Below, piece by piece: positions 8,591 through 19,030 of a DNA stretch of 26,637 nucleotides; position 1 is the first letter of the stretch; each line of letters begins with the position of its first letter. Source of the DNA: Reticulitermes lucifugus (Eukaryota > Arthropoda > Insecta > Blattodea > Rhinotermitidae); the NCBI GenBank assembly GCA_026260175.1, contig JAKCWW010000326.1, positions 26,412 through 53,048 of the forward strand. Reading direction: 5' to 3'. A program made the translations under genes and the position numbers. The notes below the pieces were generated by a model. It had not been told where the DNA came from and ran no database searches. It saw only the letters and a program-made list of their open reading frames with translations.

Positions 8591-9550
8591 TTACGCTTCA
8601 TTCGACACTCGGATCATTTGAAGGGAAGGCAGGCGACGCAGCGATAACCGCTCTTTCAGTTCTTCATGAACCGGGGTCCACACGTTTTGGTTTAATGTAT
8701 TGCAGTTAATATTATATTTTATACACGCCATATTTAAAGAAGGTTTTGGAATTTTTTTTCCTTCGGTTCTCAGACACGCGTTACATCTAACAGACACATT
8801 GTTCTTCATACGTCGAATTTCTACTGCGGAAATGTAAAACTTTGCCTTCTGCATATTCCCCTTCAGTTCCCTTATTTGCTGGGATTATTAGACTTGACTC
8901 TTTAACATGCCCACAAATAAACTCGCATCTATTCAGATCTTGGGAAACATGAAGCAACAACACCATCTTTGTTGTCCTCAAAACACGCTCTAAACAAAGC
9001 ATAGACTTATTTGTAGGGTGAGCTGTTCTATTGACTTTTTGAAGGAGGAAGTACAGGTTTATCGCAACCGGACAGATGTTCAAAAATCGTGTGGCTTTAC
9101 ATATTGATGTGAATTTATAGCCTAAGAAAAGAATGGCCCAAATAATCCCAGCTGCGTTCTAGCACTCCTCACACCAATGTCACTCTCCAATAATAACACT
9201 TACTGGGTTAACATGTTTATCTGCAGAACAATACCTATTATTTTTTAGATTTACGTACCCACTGAAATTAAACAAAGCTTTTTCGATAAACAGAATGAGT
9301 GTGTCAAATGCCTACATCTCCAGCATGCACCATTTGAAGGCACTACTTCACAAAATTAAGGCTTGCTTCACGAACTGTGTCGTAAATTTTGTGGGCCCAT
9401 GTTGACTTACGTGGATGCAAATGCATCAATTTTGTTGCAATTTTCGCTGGTGATTCAGACACGCCCGTTTTTTTTGTGCAAGTGAAGCCAGTGACTTCCT
9501 TGGAAATGTCTCTAATCCAGCACCACTTCGTCTTGTCTCTCATCAGTTAC
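8591..9550 (-). pseudogene. Decayed DDE transposase remnant (IS630/Tc1-like)
   Basis: In a minus-strand frame ending at 8787, the stretch around 8904-8965 reads VLLLHVSQDLNRCEFICGHVKE. It resembles the block around the third catalytic acid of IS630/Tc1/mariner-type DDE transposases, usually close to LPPY.PDLNPIE..W..VK. The glutamate is retained (codon 8922-8924), but the proline after LN is Arg and the Trp is Cys. Upstream in the same frame, LLQKVNRTAHPTNK may correspond to the segment after the second aspartate; the spacing is too short, suggesting a deletion. A further minus frame at 9343-9543 contains TGVSESPAKI, similar to a helix-turn-helix start. Stops and frame changes separate the pieces, so it is not functional. 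The DDE block is the firm part; the outer limits are guesses. Confidence 0.4.
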
Positions 9551-10749
9551 CACGTGGTTTTTGCTTGCTTACTTACTCTTGGAAGTGGAACAGGTTTCTA
9601 GAACTCTTCCACTTACTTTAAAGTTGTTCTCCTCCGTAGACCTTGCGAAACGAAACTGCTTTTAAAGCGCTGTCTTGTAGCAGTTCATTTAGCTTAACCA
9701 TCATCAAGAAATTCTCACAGGGACTGTCTGTGGGAACCAAGGGACATCAAAAGTCTCTGATAATTTCAAACACTGAGAGTCATAATGGTTGTTTTACGTT
9801 TTTTTCGGTATATTAGGCGATAGACAAAAGTCCTGAAAACCAGCGATATTAACCGTAGAACTTTTAGTTATTTAGTTGCCATAGTAAGACTTCAAAATTC
9901 CGGAGAAGAAAAATGCATACAGAAATTTCTTGCGAAAACCAAAAGAAAAGGGGCGGGTTGGAAACATAGGCGTAGAGGGGAGAATAATATTAAAAAGAAT
10001 CTTAAATAAATTAAGTCGGTAACGTGACCTGGATTAATGTGGTTCGGGATAGACATATGGCGATCTCTTGTGGACAGCATAAGGTATAACCTTAGCAATT
10101 CACAGCGTCGTTAAATCAAACACACACAAAAAAAAGAAAGATAATGTTAATAACGCAGAACAGAACATGCATAATCATTTCAGCAGTAACACCTGAAGTT
10201 GAAAATTAATCATCAGTGACCTCTCCCTTCATGACATTTACTTTGAAAATATTATGATTGATTACAGGATGCTCGCAGCTGGAGGTATGTATTAACTGAC
10301 ACAGTGGGAGAAGAAATGTCTGTGCGTCCAGTGATAAAAATGAGGTGTGCGTCACTACTGGTAGTGTAGGTTGCAGGAACAAAGACTTGGATAAGATGAC
10401 GACCTCAATCACGTATTTCACTTCGTACAAATAAAAGTTTTTGTGTGCTCTCGCGAAGAAGGCGGACAGTGTCTGGTCTGAGGTCTCTCCTGATTGGTGC
10501 CACTGGGTGGATGAAATGTTCTTAGAAGGAACATGTTATAGGGTATATAAGATACGTACTGTGAACTGAAGTCCACTGGTTCAGGATGGGCGTGGGGGGC
10601 GACTTTGTGACTGAAATATTGATTTTTCGATTTCCACAAGATAAGGGAATTTCTTCACCAGCTCATCACATATCACCTTTTAAAAACACAATCGTGAAGA
10701 ACTACACAAGGTGTAAACCATTTTAAATGAATAACTTTACTCTTTTTTC
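9551..10749. other. Featureless intergenic stretch
   Basis: Short frames at 9892-10098, 10206-10430 and 10418-10639 (all minus) have no recognisable domain or repeat match. No structured element noticed. Confidence 0.5.
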
Positions 10750-10865
10750 ACCGTGCATTGTGTTAGTAATAAACACTTATTAATCAATTATTATTGTAGT
10801 GCAACTATCGGTTAATAAGTGTTTATCATTTTAAATAATATTTTATGTTGTATGTACCGTGCATT
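10750..10865. repeat. Hairpin with 15-bp arms between 10-bp direct repeats
   Basis: ATAAACACTTATTAA at 10769-10783 is the exact reverse complement of TTAATAAGTGTTTAT at 10812-10826, with a 28-bp loop. Outside the arms, ACCGTGCATT occurs at 10750-10759 and again at 10856-10865. The layout resembles a very small inverted-repeat element with flanking duplication, but the direct repeats do not abut the arms (9 and 29 bp gaps), so that reading is tentative. Confidence 0.75.
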
Positions 10866-11970
10866 TTATCGTGAGTGAAGTCTGAGTTCATAAGGCATAT
10901 TTATTTACTGTCACTACTTGAGACATAACGTATTATTGTTCTTAATTTTTAATTTTATAATTTTATGCATCTATATATTTTAAAATTGTGAGCTGCGTAA
11001 ATACTTCTACTGTAAAACCACCTATCGTGTATTTGGATGCAGTACGTACTTGTAATTCTTTGATAGATACCCCCTGATTATGGCAATTTATTTGCCGAAA
11101 TACATGTAGGGGTTGTAAATACATTTTATACTTGTTAATTATCTTTTGCATGTGTTGGTTTTGACTTAAACTCATTTTAAAGGATTCTGACGACGGTATA
11201 TTGCACGTCCGATTAAGCGCATTCCTCTTAAAATTGTGTTTATGAGTTTCGTATGATTCTAATAACAAACACCCTTATGGTGTTGGTCTTTGTAATGGAG
11301 ACAGAATATGCTTTCTGTGAGGTACGAACCTACTTAATGTATATTATTTGGACGAATTTTGTGTTTTAAAGGGTTAAGGAGATCTTTTGAATTTTATAAT
11401 ATTGCCTCCGAATTAATTATTTAAAATATATTTATTTACGTGTTCCATTTTATCTTCTGAGTGTAGAAAATTAAAACGTGTAAGTGACACACAAATTTTA
11501 CAATTTCTGACGAGGAAGTCTGTTTTACTGTGAACGCCCTGGTGCACTGACAACACCATCGGACCGAGCATGAACCTATGACACATCTTACTCCGTGCCG
11601 GTTAGGCATCTTCTCTGACACTGCTGTACACCATGTAACGTAGTACAGATGCTGTCCCCAGTTACAGAGCAGACCTTCAGTGTTTGACCTTACATGTGGT
11701 TACATGGGACAGGACGAGTCGGAAGGAGACTGGTTACTGGTTGGATTGTCGAAGGTAGAACCTCGACATAGGCTGAGATTCTTCTCTTTGCCACCAAAGT
11801 GTAATTCCCTCTGGGTCTCACCCTGTTTCCTATCCGATGGGCAGAGGAGAAACTTTCCCCTAGAGTAAACCTGCACAGTGTTAACCTGAACAAACATCCC
11901 TGACAGGGGTCAAGCTTAATAGTGAGTGTAACTTATGTTACATGCATTATGTATTTGTGCGTGACCTACA

Positions 11971-11973
<3 letters not shown>
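10866..11973. other. Intergenic stretch, one unrecognised 101-codon frame
   Basis: The minus frame 10963-11268 (101 codons) has no recognisable domain, signal peptide or membrane segment. It ends in an AT-rich tract and is likely chance or decayed transposon. AAAGGGTTAA at 11367-11376 resembles an inward-facing piggyBac end but has no clear partner. A frame at 11680-11868 (plus) is not recognised. Confidence 0.45.

Positions 11974-12011
<38 letters not shown>
11974..12011. repeat. (CA)n microsatellite
   Basis: About 19 uninterrupted AC dinucleotides. Confidence 0.95.
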
Positions 12012-12014
<3 letters not shown>

Positions 12015-13747
12015 GAGTCACTGTGTATTTGTTTTCCGTATAATGGTCTCGTTTTCATAGCTCGCAAGGGCCAAGACGAATTAGCTTTCAGGCTTTGAAG
12101 ATGAGACAATTTTGCTGTCTCGAAACTCGGGAAACAAATGTCCAGTGATGCCGCGTCTTATCTCAGAGTAACTGATACAGCATACGAGAATAATTCCGGT
12201 CAAAATCTGTCGAACTTGCAGGCTAATCAACAAGCTGGCGGCAACTGAGATATGTTCCCGCTTTACACCGCCCAACGCCGTTTATAGATCTTTAGTTTTG
12301 CTTTAAGTTGGAGCTTCGATTATGTACGTATATACGCAGAAGGATGTTCAGTACATAATTCACTTAAAATGAAGGCAGCATTCGTCTTCGAAACGTTAAA
12401 CTTCTGCTCCGAATGGACTTGTCTGATCATCCGAGAATATTTTATCTCTTTAACTCTACGTCAAAGCTAAGTTTTTAATTATATCACGAAAATGTAATTT
12501 ACAAACATTTTAAAATTGTATCTTAACCCCTTTTTACTAATTCTGAAATTGGAGAAAATTACTTCAGGATCAAATTCTGACTTCCTCCGACAAGCTTAAA
12601 ATAACAACAGAAAGGAAATAGTAAATAAAGGAAAGCTGGACACGTATAACTGAGGGGAAAAGAGGCGCATACAGGAGAGAGAGCGGGAAGAGGAGCACAG
12701 ACAAGAAGACGAAATAAACTGACAGTCACTTACTGTGACTTAATGGTGTTTAACCGAGATGATTTCACAAGGATTCAGCCTAACGTTTGGAAAGCGTCAC
12801 TCTTGTCCAACTTATTTTAAAATAAAACTACAATAAACTGAAATTGGTGGAATATCATGGGCTTAAACGTCATTTCGTCATTTTATTGTTCACCGTGATT
12901 CAGACTATAGGACCTATATTTAATGCTGAAAGATAAAACTTACACATATACGTAGTACAGTGAATGACCAGCTGCAACCTTCAACCCAGCTGCTGTCACA
13001 ATATGACGCCCTGGCCTGACAGGTGTTCACTCTAAGCGTGACACGTTTAAGAGGCCCGATATTTACAGAAAACAGCCATCAGTTCTCGATATGTCAATGT
13101 GACATATACACCCAACTCGACAAACTGAAGTGATGTCGTGAGAAGAAAGAAGTACTGTATAAAGCTACACGAAAACTACTTTATATAAAACAAGCATAAC
13201 TGCCATTTCTCATCCTCAAAATATACAGTTTTTAAACCTAAAATACCAATTACATTAACTCATTGTATATAGACGTCATGTAATTATCAGTGTGTCGTCT
13301 CCGTATATATTATAGAAAGCTCCCGTTTACATGGTTTAGCACCAAAAATTACACTTGGGTCTAGTAGAATAGCAATATAAATCTTACCTATGACTGCATC
13401 TTATAGGAGTCTTGAAGATACTTAATAAAATACGGTTTGAAACTAATGAGGAGTGATTCGCAGCCACGAGCACTTAACAACCCTAGCCGATGGAGTGTGC
13501 TGTGTTACACGCTACCGTCTTGGGCTGCAGTTTCGAAACCTGCAACGTGGAAGGGGCTGATATTTGTTTCCGCGTTTATGTTTTCCTCTATGCAGAAGGG
13601 GTCAATACATCGTCCAAGGTAATTTACATTACGTTTACATTTATAAATGCTCAGCTTATTGATAAATATTTCAAAAATACAGAAAAGATCATGAACACAA
13701 AATTTCGGAAACTGGCTCGGATATCCAGAATATTTCTTTCCATCGGA
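12012..13747. other. Mostly featureless intergenic stretch
   Basis: No gene recognised. At about 12370-12410, GAAGGCAGCA followed by TCGTCTTCGAAACGTT resembles the GCAGCAGGTTCCTCCGAAACGTT core of the interspersed repeat at 16590-16840, giving a possible small fragment on the plus strand. Frames at 13437-13622, 13490-13816 and 13505-13750 overlap one another on both strands and have no recognisable domain. Confidence 0.45.
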
Positions 13748-14565
13748 CACAACTCATTAGGTGCCCTCAAATTTAGTACGTGGGTGTCTCTCTGTTCACT
13801 CGGTGCCCCGAATTAGTATGTGTACCAACACAAGAGGTGTCCCTAACTCAGTATGTACCCGAAATAATTATGTGCCCCCACATCAATAAGCGCCTCCATC
13901 TCAGTAAAAGCTATCTCTGTAAAGGCCTGGGAAGGCCCTTAGGGCTCCAGGAATTTGAGGCGCCCAGATTTTCTAGAAAATCGGCACAAGAAGGTGGCAA
14001 AGTTGTCAGCCCTACGCACCGGCCGCCTTTACCCTGGGGAGATACGCTTGGTACTCATTTCTCTTAGATGCTGAGTCGACCCCAGGGCCACAGTGCAGCC
14101 GGAAGAATTAAGTCAATGAAAACTCCCAATGACCTTATAGGAAATCGAACCCGCGATCTTCCAGATTGTAGCGCACTGCCTTATCCAAATGCGCCACCGC
14201 GTACCCAGCCACAATCTCAGTAGGTGCCTGTCAGCTCAGTAGGTTTCACTGACACGGTAGTTATCCGTATCTCATTAAGTGCCCCCAACTCAGTATGTTT
14301 CACTGACAAAGTAGTTGTCCATAACTAATAATGTAACGCCAACTCGGTAGGTTTCATTGGCACAGTAGTTGTCCGCAACTCATTAAATGCCCCCAACTCA
14401 GTAGGTTTCACTGACACAGTAGTTGTCCATAACTAATAATGTGCCCCCAACTCGGTAGGTTTCATTGGCACAGTAGTTGTCCGCAACTCATTAAATGCCC
14501 CCAACTCAGTAGGTTTCACTGACACTGTAGTTATCTCTTTCTCATCACGTGCCCACCAAAACGGT
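13748..14565. repeat. 54-bp satellite with 108-bp dimer form, split by a SINE
   Basis: Units beginning CTCAGTAGGTTTCACTGACA or CTCGGTAGGTTTCATTGGCA start at 14235, 14289, 14343, 14397, 14451 and 14505, exactly 54 bp apart. Alternate units resemble each other more than neighbours do: 14343-14396 and 14451-14504 look identical, giving a 108-bp dimer. Left of the inserted SINE, 13748-13906 holds looser units of the motif AACTCANTANGTGCCCC at irregular spacing. The array was therefore older and longer, and only its right part was homogenised. It is not a CRISPR: there are no unique spacers. A 64-codon minus frame (14433-14627) is a by-product. Confidence 0.9.
13907..14213 (-). mobile_element. tRNA-derived SINE inserted in the 54-bp satellite
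   Basis: The reverse complement begins with a tRNA-like head: A box TGGCGCATTTGGATAAGG (plus coordinates about 14180-14197) and B box CGGGTTCGATTTCC (14141-14154). The body reads CTGTGGCCCTGGGGTCGACTC, CATCTAAGAG, and GGGTAAAGGCGGCCGG. The 3' end is GGGCCTTCCCAGGCCTTTAC. ATCTCAGTA flanks it at 13898-13906 and 14214-14222. This could be a 9-bp target duplication, but the same motif is native to the satellite, so that is not decisive. The sequence is unlike SINE A, so it is a second family. Confidence 0.75.
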
Positions 14566-14849
14566 GCTCCCCAGTCATTTTTACCCGAAAATGGGAATGG
14601 ATCAGGTCTCCAAAATATTGTGTTCATAATTGTATTTCTTTGAACACTGGACGATGGACAAAGTCCAAAAGTTGAATAATTCTAAATTCCTCATCAAACC
14701 TCATCAAAATCCTTTAGAATTGAACTACACTGAACTACTTGGCCTCGCCTGCACGCGACATGGAAAGCTTAACCCCGACCTATTATCACAATAATTATTT
14801 ATGGTTTATTTAAAGATGCGGTCAGTAGCTCAGACCGAACAGCGAATAG
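14566..14849. other. Spacer, nothing recognised
   Basis: No gene or element seen. Confidence 0.5.
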
Positions 14850-15060
14850 TAAGGCCATTAGACCATTAGTGAATAATGGATTGAAAAGGAGATGGATGGA
14901 AACGATCGTAGAATAAATATAGGCACCATCCCAGTGTATAGCTGGAAGAACTGAGGTAAACAACGGAAAACCTCAGGAATCCGGTTTTGGGACAGAGGTT
15001 TAAAACCGAGGCATCTGGAATATGAAGAAGTACTGGTAACCAGTGGACCGCGTTGTTCTG
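14850..15060 (-). mobile_element. Third tRNA-derived SINE remnant (body only)
   Basis: Read on the minus strand, blocks CCTGAGGTTTTCCGTTGTTT, CCTCAGTTCTTCCAGCTAT and ACTGGGATGGTGCCTATATT resemble, from memory, the body of insect tRNA-derived SINEs with TTTTCC.....TCAGTTNTTCCAGC..AT.C.GGGNTGGT.CCT. A weak B-box-like GGTTTTAAACC lies near 14998-15010. No target duplication found. The remnant differs from SINE A and from the 13907-14213 element. Confidence 0.45.
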
Positions 15061-15859
15061 TAGGCACTGGATTATTAGTCGACCATAGGTGCAGCCAGTA
15101 TGCAGTCAGGAAGGGGACAGAACAGGCAGTGCTCTAGGCTGTCCTGCGACTGTTGGCCATGCTGTCTCGAGACGTACCACAGATGTGGGGTATCGTCAAA
15201 TGAAGACGAAAGTCTAAGAATTGTATCCAAATAACGAATTGGAAAATTTACAGGTGTCCAATCCATCCAAGTTCGGGAAGGGATCGACAGGTACAGTAGT
15301 TCCTCTTGCAACGCTGTTTTGTCCAGCGCGGTTTTGACTATAGGCCGTTGAAAGGAACTAAATATGTAGGGGAAACATTTTACCTAACTACGAAAAATTC
15401 AAACACATGCGGATAAACGCGGGCGGTTAATCACTCAACTGCAGCTGAAACTGAGGACATCAGCTACCTAAGAATTGTGTAAATATTTAATGTTCAAAAT
15501 GTATGTATTTTAAGCGATGAAGAGGAAGAGAGTGTGTTTATATAACCCTACGTTGTTCATAAGAAGTTTACGCAACGTGCTTTTGTCCAACACGCCTTTA
15601 TAATTCCCCCTAATCACCTCCTTAATCGAGGGATCACTGTATTGCGAAATCGCTACACATAAACGTAATTTTGAATCACAATGGAGAACCAGGAACCTGT
15701 TCCCGCTAGCATGTAGTGTTATACCTGACAGCGGATGAAGTGTGAGGAACCGCAATACGTGTCAATCACACGTTCAATAAATATGAGCTAGACTTAAAGA
15801 GACAAGCAATATCACTATTTAAAAGCACCAGCTGGATGCACTTTTTGTTTAAAAAAAAC
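15061..15859. other. Intergenic stretch with a weak internal similarity
   Basis: No gene recognised. GCAACGCTGTTTTGTCCAGC (15309-15328) resembles GCAACGTGCTTTTGTCCAAC (15572-15591) in the same orientation, hinting at two copies of an unknown repeat 263 bp apart. Minus frames 15075-15311 and 15510-15755 cross these blocks and are not recognised. Confidence 0.4.
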
Positions 15860-15935
15860 TGTATAGTTCTTTAATACATTTTAATAAAACCCGACATATG
15901 TTTCGGCTCTTCACTGAGCCATCCTCAGGGGTTTT
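15860..15935 (-). repeat. Repeat 3'-end motif GAGCCGAAACATATG, copy 1
   Basis: The minus strand reads CCTGAGGATGGCTCAGTGAA, then GAGCCGAAACATATGTCGGG and TTTTATTAAAATG. GGCTC..GAGCC forms a short hairpin next to the conserved CCGAAAC. Similar hairpin-GAAAC motifs end many retroelements, Penelope-like elements among them. That classification is only a suggestion. A second, oppositely oriented site is at 17283-17420. Confidence 0.4.
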
Positions 15936-16589
15936 TTGTCACTAAAACTGCATATATTTAAAAACGTTTATTCATTGGTTCACTTTTTAAGCACAGTTTT
16001 TACCACATTAACTGTACTGATATGCACAGTCACCTTGTATCTTGTGTTAACGGTTAGAAATTGCGGCTGGGACACTAATTTTTCTGATTTCACTCTGTGT
16101 CTTCAAAAAATTCAGGGATGTCACCTGAATATATGCCATGATCACTTCCATAAACTTCCCAATTTAATTTTCACTAACCATCCTCTTATTCGTCACTATA
16201 GTCCTACAGTCTGGCATACCAACAGTGTCACCAGACACGCATACAACATAAAACACACATGGAGCATAATTGTTGGGGCAGTGAAGCTACTAAGAACACA
16301 TCTTGTTACGCTTTTAATTATACAGTCTAGCTGTTTGTTGAAAGTGCCTAGCTGATAGGCCAACTGCTTCGTAGCACAAACTATTGCTCTCTTGCAAGCC
16401 ACTCGTCTTGTTGGCTGCCTGCCATAAAGGGGCAGCGACAGTTTTACTCAACTCTCCAGCGTACTAACCCGCTCTCTGAAGCTATTGTGCTGAGAATGTT
16501 TGTATCTCTAGGAGCACATTCAGATGAACTCAAGAGTATTTGTTTCAACAAACGGCTTAGTTCATTGGATATAATTTACTCTATGAAAC
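15936..16589. other. Intergenic stretch with unrecognised open frames
   Basis: A plus frame of 139 codons (15936-16355) and a minus frame of 68 codons (16196-16402) overlap. Neither has a recognisable domain. If the minus-strand motif at 15860-15935 is an element's 3' end, part of this stretch is probably its upstream body. Confidence 0.4.
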
Positions 16590-16840
16590 TGTCAACATTT
16601 CCCTGTAACAACGGTAATTAACGACCCCAACACTATGAGAGGTTTGAGTTTCTGCAGACAGTGACTATGAAGATTGCCGTCTGTTGGGGTGCGACGCTTT
16701 GTAATTTTGTAGACAGGTACCAACGTTTCGGAGGAGCCTGCTGCTGTAATCATCAGTGTAGAAGTCTTCTGCCCTGAAGATGGAAGCAGGAGGTTTCTCA
16801 GAAATGTCATACTAGGCCTGAGTATAAAGCTAATACAGGC
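16590..16840 (-). repeat. Interspersed repeat D (GCAGCAG..CCGAAACGTTGG), copy 1
   Basis: The minus strand reads ATTACAGCAGCAGGCTCCTCCG-AAACGTTGGTACCTGTC, then CAAAATTACAAAGCGTCGC, GGCAATCTTCATAGTCACTG and GCAGAAACTCAAACCTC. This order is paralleled, weakly, at 24585-24715 on the plus strand. I recall this kind of sequence being frequent in cockroach and other insect genomes, but I cannot name its class. A 111-codon minus frame crosses it; its C-terminal half is repeat-derived. Confidence 0.5.
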
Positions 16841-17282
16841 CTTCCGCAAGCTCATCATAATATGCAATCCGGTCCAGACTCTAAAAACTCCAGACAGCAA
16901 AACTAGACTTTGCTGCATGTGATGCAAACTTGTATGTATCAGTTATATCCAGCTTATTTTAAATATTCTAAAAATAATAATTTTATACTTGGACACAACA
17001 CTTTAATTCATGACTGTATATGTAACTAATTTATATAAGCCCTTTATGTCTTAGCTTATATGTGAAAACACATAATCAATGAATGTCATTTTAGAAGAAG
17101 CAGTCATTGTATCATTCAACCAAAAAAAATTAATTTAACTTAATTTCAGAAGGTATAGGTAACATATATTTTTAATCAACTATTGGCCAATTTTGCATTT
17201 TATATTTGTATATAATAAGTGTTTTACTGGTATATGGGTTATTATGTCTTTGTACAGTTCTCATTCTACTACTGGAAGCTCC
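16841..17282. other. AT-rich spacer, nothing recognised
   Basis: No gene or element seen. Confidence 0.5.
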
Positions 17283-17420
17283 TTAATAATGCCCCAGATG
17301 GGCCGAAACATGTAGGAAATTAATTATAGATAATTATGGGTGCCTCCTTAAAGACAGTATGTATTGTTTGGTTTTGATTTTGTGGTTGAGCCAATATAAA
17401 GTTTTGTTAAAGCCGGTATC
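17283..17420 (+). repeat. Repeat 3'-end motif GGCCGAAACATG, copy 2
   Basis: CCCCAGATGGGCCGAAACATG (17292 onward) matches the minus-strand motif at 15860-15935 in layout: a C-rich run, GATGG, then GCCGAAACAT. It is followed by AT-rich sequence and AATATAAAGTTTTGTTAAAG. The two sites point away from each other. Relationship is likely but based on a short core. Confidence 0.35.
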
Positions 17421-18238
17421 ATAATTTCGGCATCAAAACACGCGAACGGACAGTAGAAATCTCCACAACGTACACATATGTTTGTGCACTTTGTGAAGAA
17501 ATTTGCAGAGGAAAAAGTTTGTAAACCGCATATAGCAAAATAGGTAAGACAAATGTGCGACTCGGGAAAATTTACTTCTTAAAATTTTAAGCATAGAAGT
17601 CATCTAAAGTGTGTATAAAAATTGGCTTCTTATGTCAAGGAACGAACAGCGTCCATCACCAATTTTAAGGACCAGCTGGTTGATGTGGTGTAGGAAAATA
17701 GCTTTTTTACACTGTAAAAATAGTACGAAATATATATATACGTGCTGTGAGCAAAACGTTCGTTTTTATGTTAAAGTAAGTAGTACATATTGTTACCACT
17801 GAGGTATAAACTGTTAAAGATAACTCCCCAGAAGGTCAGTTCGCACCAGTTTCTCTTTATCCCTTCCTTGTCCGGCAAGCTTTTATAAACAACTCTGTGA
17901 AAACGTAACAGATATAGACCTGTGATTGTGGTGTTGAGTGGCCAGCCTGCTGGTCCTCAGCATCATGTTCGATATATCGATTGCTTACCGCATGTCACAA
18001 CAGAGCGGCAGCTGCAGTTTCAGGGTGTCTGTGCGGCTCTTCAAAGTCGTTGTACTTTGCTGTTGACATTATGAACACTGAGAGCTCAGGGCAGATATCT
18101 CAGCTGTGACATCGACCTTGCTTCGTCCCGGAAAATGTTAGTGCCTGACAAATAAAAATGTTCATCTCAAGTAGATTACCGGTTGGATATATCTTTTCAG
18201 TAGTTATTCAAATTCAAACTAGATGTAGTCCGTTTCTC
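17421..18238. other. Featureless intergenic stretch
   Basis: No gene or repeat recognised. The 63-codon frame 17611-17802 has no known domain. Confidence 0.5.
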
Positions 18239-18248
18239 TACATACATA

Positions 18249-18497
18249 GGAGTTGGGAGAACGTAGTCGATATTGTAACCACGCTACAGGTAAGGGATTT
18301 TTCTCTTCTTCTGAGAATGTAGACCACCCAGCTTCCTTTTTATGGGTATTGCGGGCTATTTTCCCAGGAACGGCCGGAGCCTGAAACTGGCCATTTTCAT
18401 CAATTTCTTACCCATGTTAAGAATGAGTGGCTCTATACCTTCATACCCTCATATGCGTTTATATTATGCACTGGGATAATGTTGTTTGTACCATACG
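18249..18497 (+). mobile_element. SINE A copy d, B-box region deleted, likely 10-bp TSD
   Basis: It begins GGAGTTGGGAGAACGTAGTCG, matching the head of copy b, including the A-box region. The B box is missing: sequence jumps from ACGCTACAGG to GGATTTTTCTCTTC. The body resumes with GGGTATTGCGGGC, GGAACGGCCGGAGCCTG, and CCATGTTAAGAATGAGTGGC, then CTCATATGCGTTTATATTATG. TACATACATA occurs at 18239-18248 and 18498-18507, consistent with a 10-bp target duplication, although the right copy lies in a TACA-rich run. Confidence 0.7.
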
Positions 18498-18533
18498 TAC
18501 ATACATACGTATGTACATACATATATACGTACG
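18492..18533. repeat. (TACA/TACG)n run with 14-bp palindrome at SINE tail
   Basis: Imperfect CATACGTACATA repeats with a perfect internal palindrome TACATACGTATGTA (18502-18515 region). It begins where SINE A copy d ends, suggesting expansion of the target duplication or tail. Confidence 0.8.
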
Positions 18534-19017
18534 AAATTTTATACCTTACGCAAAACATCAAATACATAGGAAACTGTTTATTACAACTCATATTTACGGA
18601 TGTTAATGCAGTAACTGTACTTTCCCAATAATTTAGCCTTCATGTAAACGTGACACAGCATTATTATCGGGTGTGTAATGAATTTTTCAAGACGTGCAGT
18701 GTGTTGTTTGGAGTCTCTAATATCTTTATGCTTTTTGTCTCTGAGGTTTCATTAATAGTAAGTGCATTTTCTTTGTGAACGGCTTAACACAGTCTGAAAG
18801 CCGCTCTAAAATATTTACAGGGGAGTATGAATTCGGATACAAAGTGAATGTTCTTATTACTACGACTTATACTTGTGTATTTGAAGCGTCGCCTGCAGAA
18901 GGTGTTTAGTTACACTTCAGAATTTGTCACGAGTGTAGTAATGCCATTGACCGAAAGTAAGGGAATTAATTAAGCTGGGTTTTCCTATCCGGCTAACATT
19001 CATAACAGAAGGGCAAT
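18534..19017. other. Featureless intergenic stretch
   Basis: No gene or repeat recognised. Confidence 0.5.
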
Positions 19018-19030
19018 AACTGCCCGTTTT

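Noticed and set aside
6858..11376. One 4.5-kb piggyBac element from TTAA at 6858 to AAAGGGTTAA at 11376
   Set aside because: The right end matches only over the first dozen bases, no transposase is recognisable, and the interval holds unrelated repeats.
13500..13560. Minus-strand tRNA-like B box GGTTTCGAAACTGC
   Set aside because: No matching A box or SINE body was found; probably chance.
13748..14565. CRISPR array
   Set aside because: Units are contiguous 54-bp tandem repeats with no unique spacers, and the context is eukaryotic.
15936..16355. 139-codon plus frame as a membrane protein gene
   Set aside because: Hydrophobic segments are present, but composition follows the AT-rich background, no family is recognised, and the region is likely old repeat sequence.
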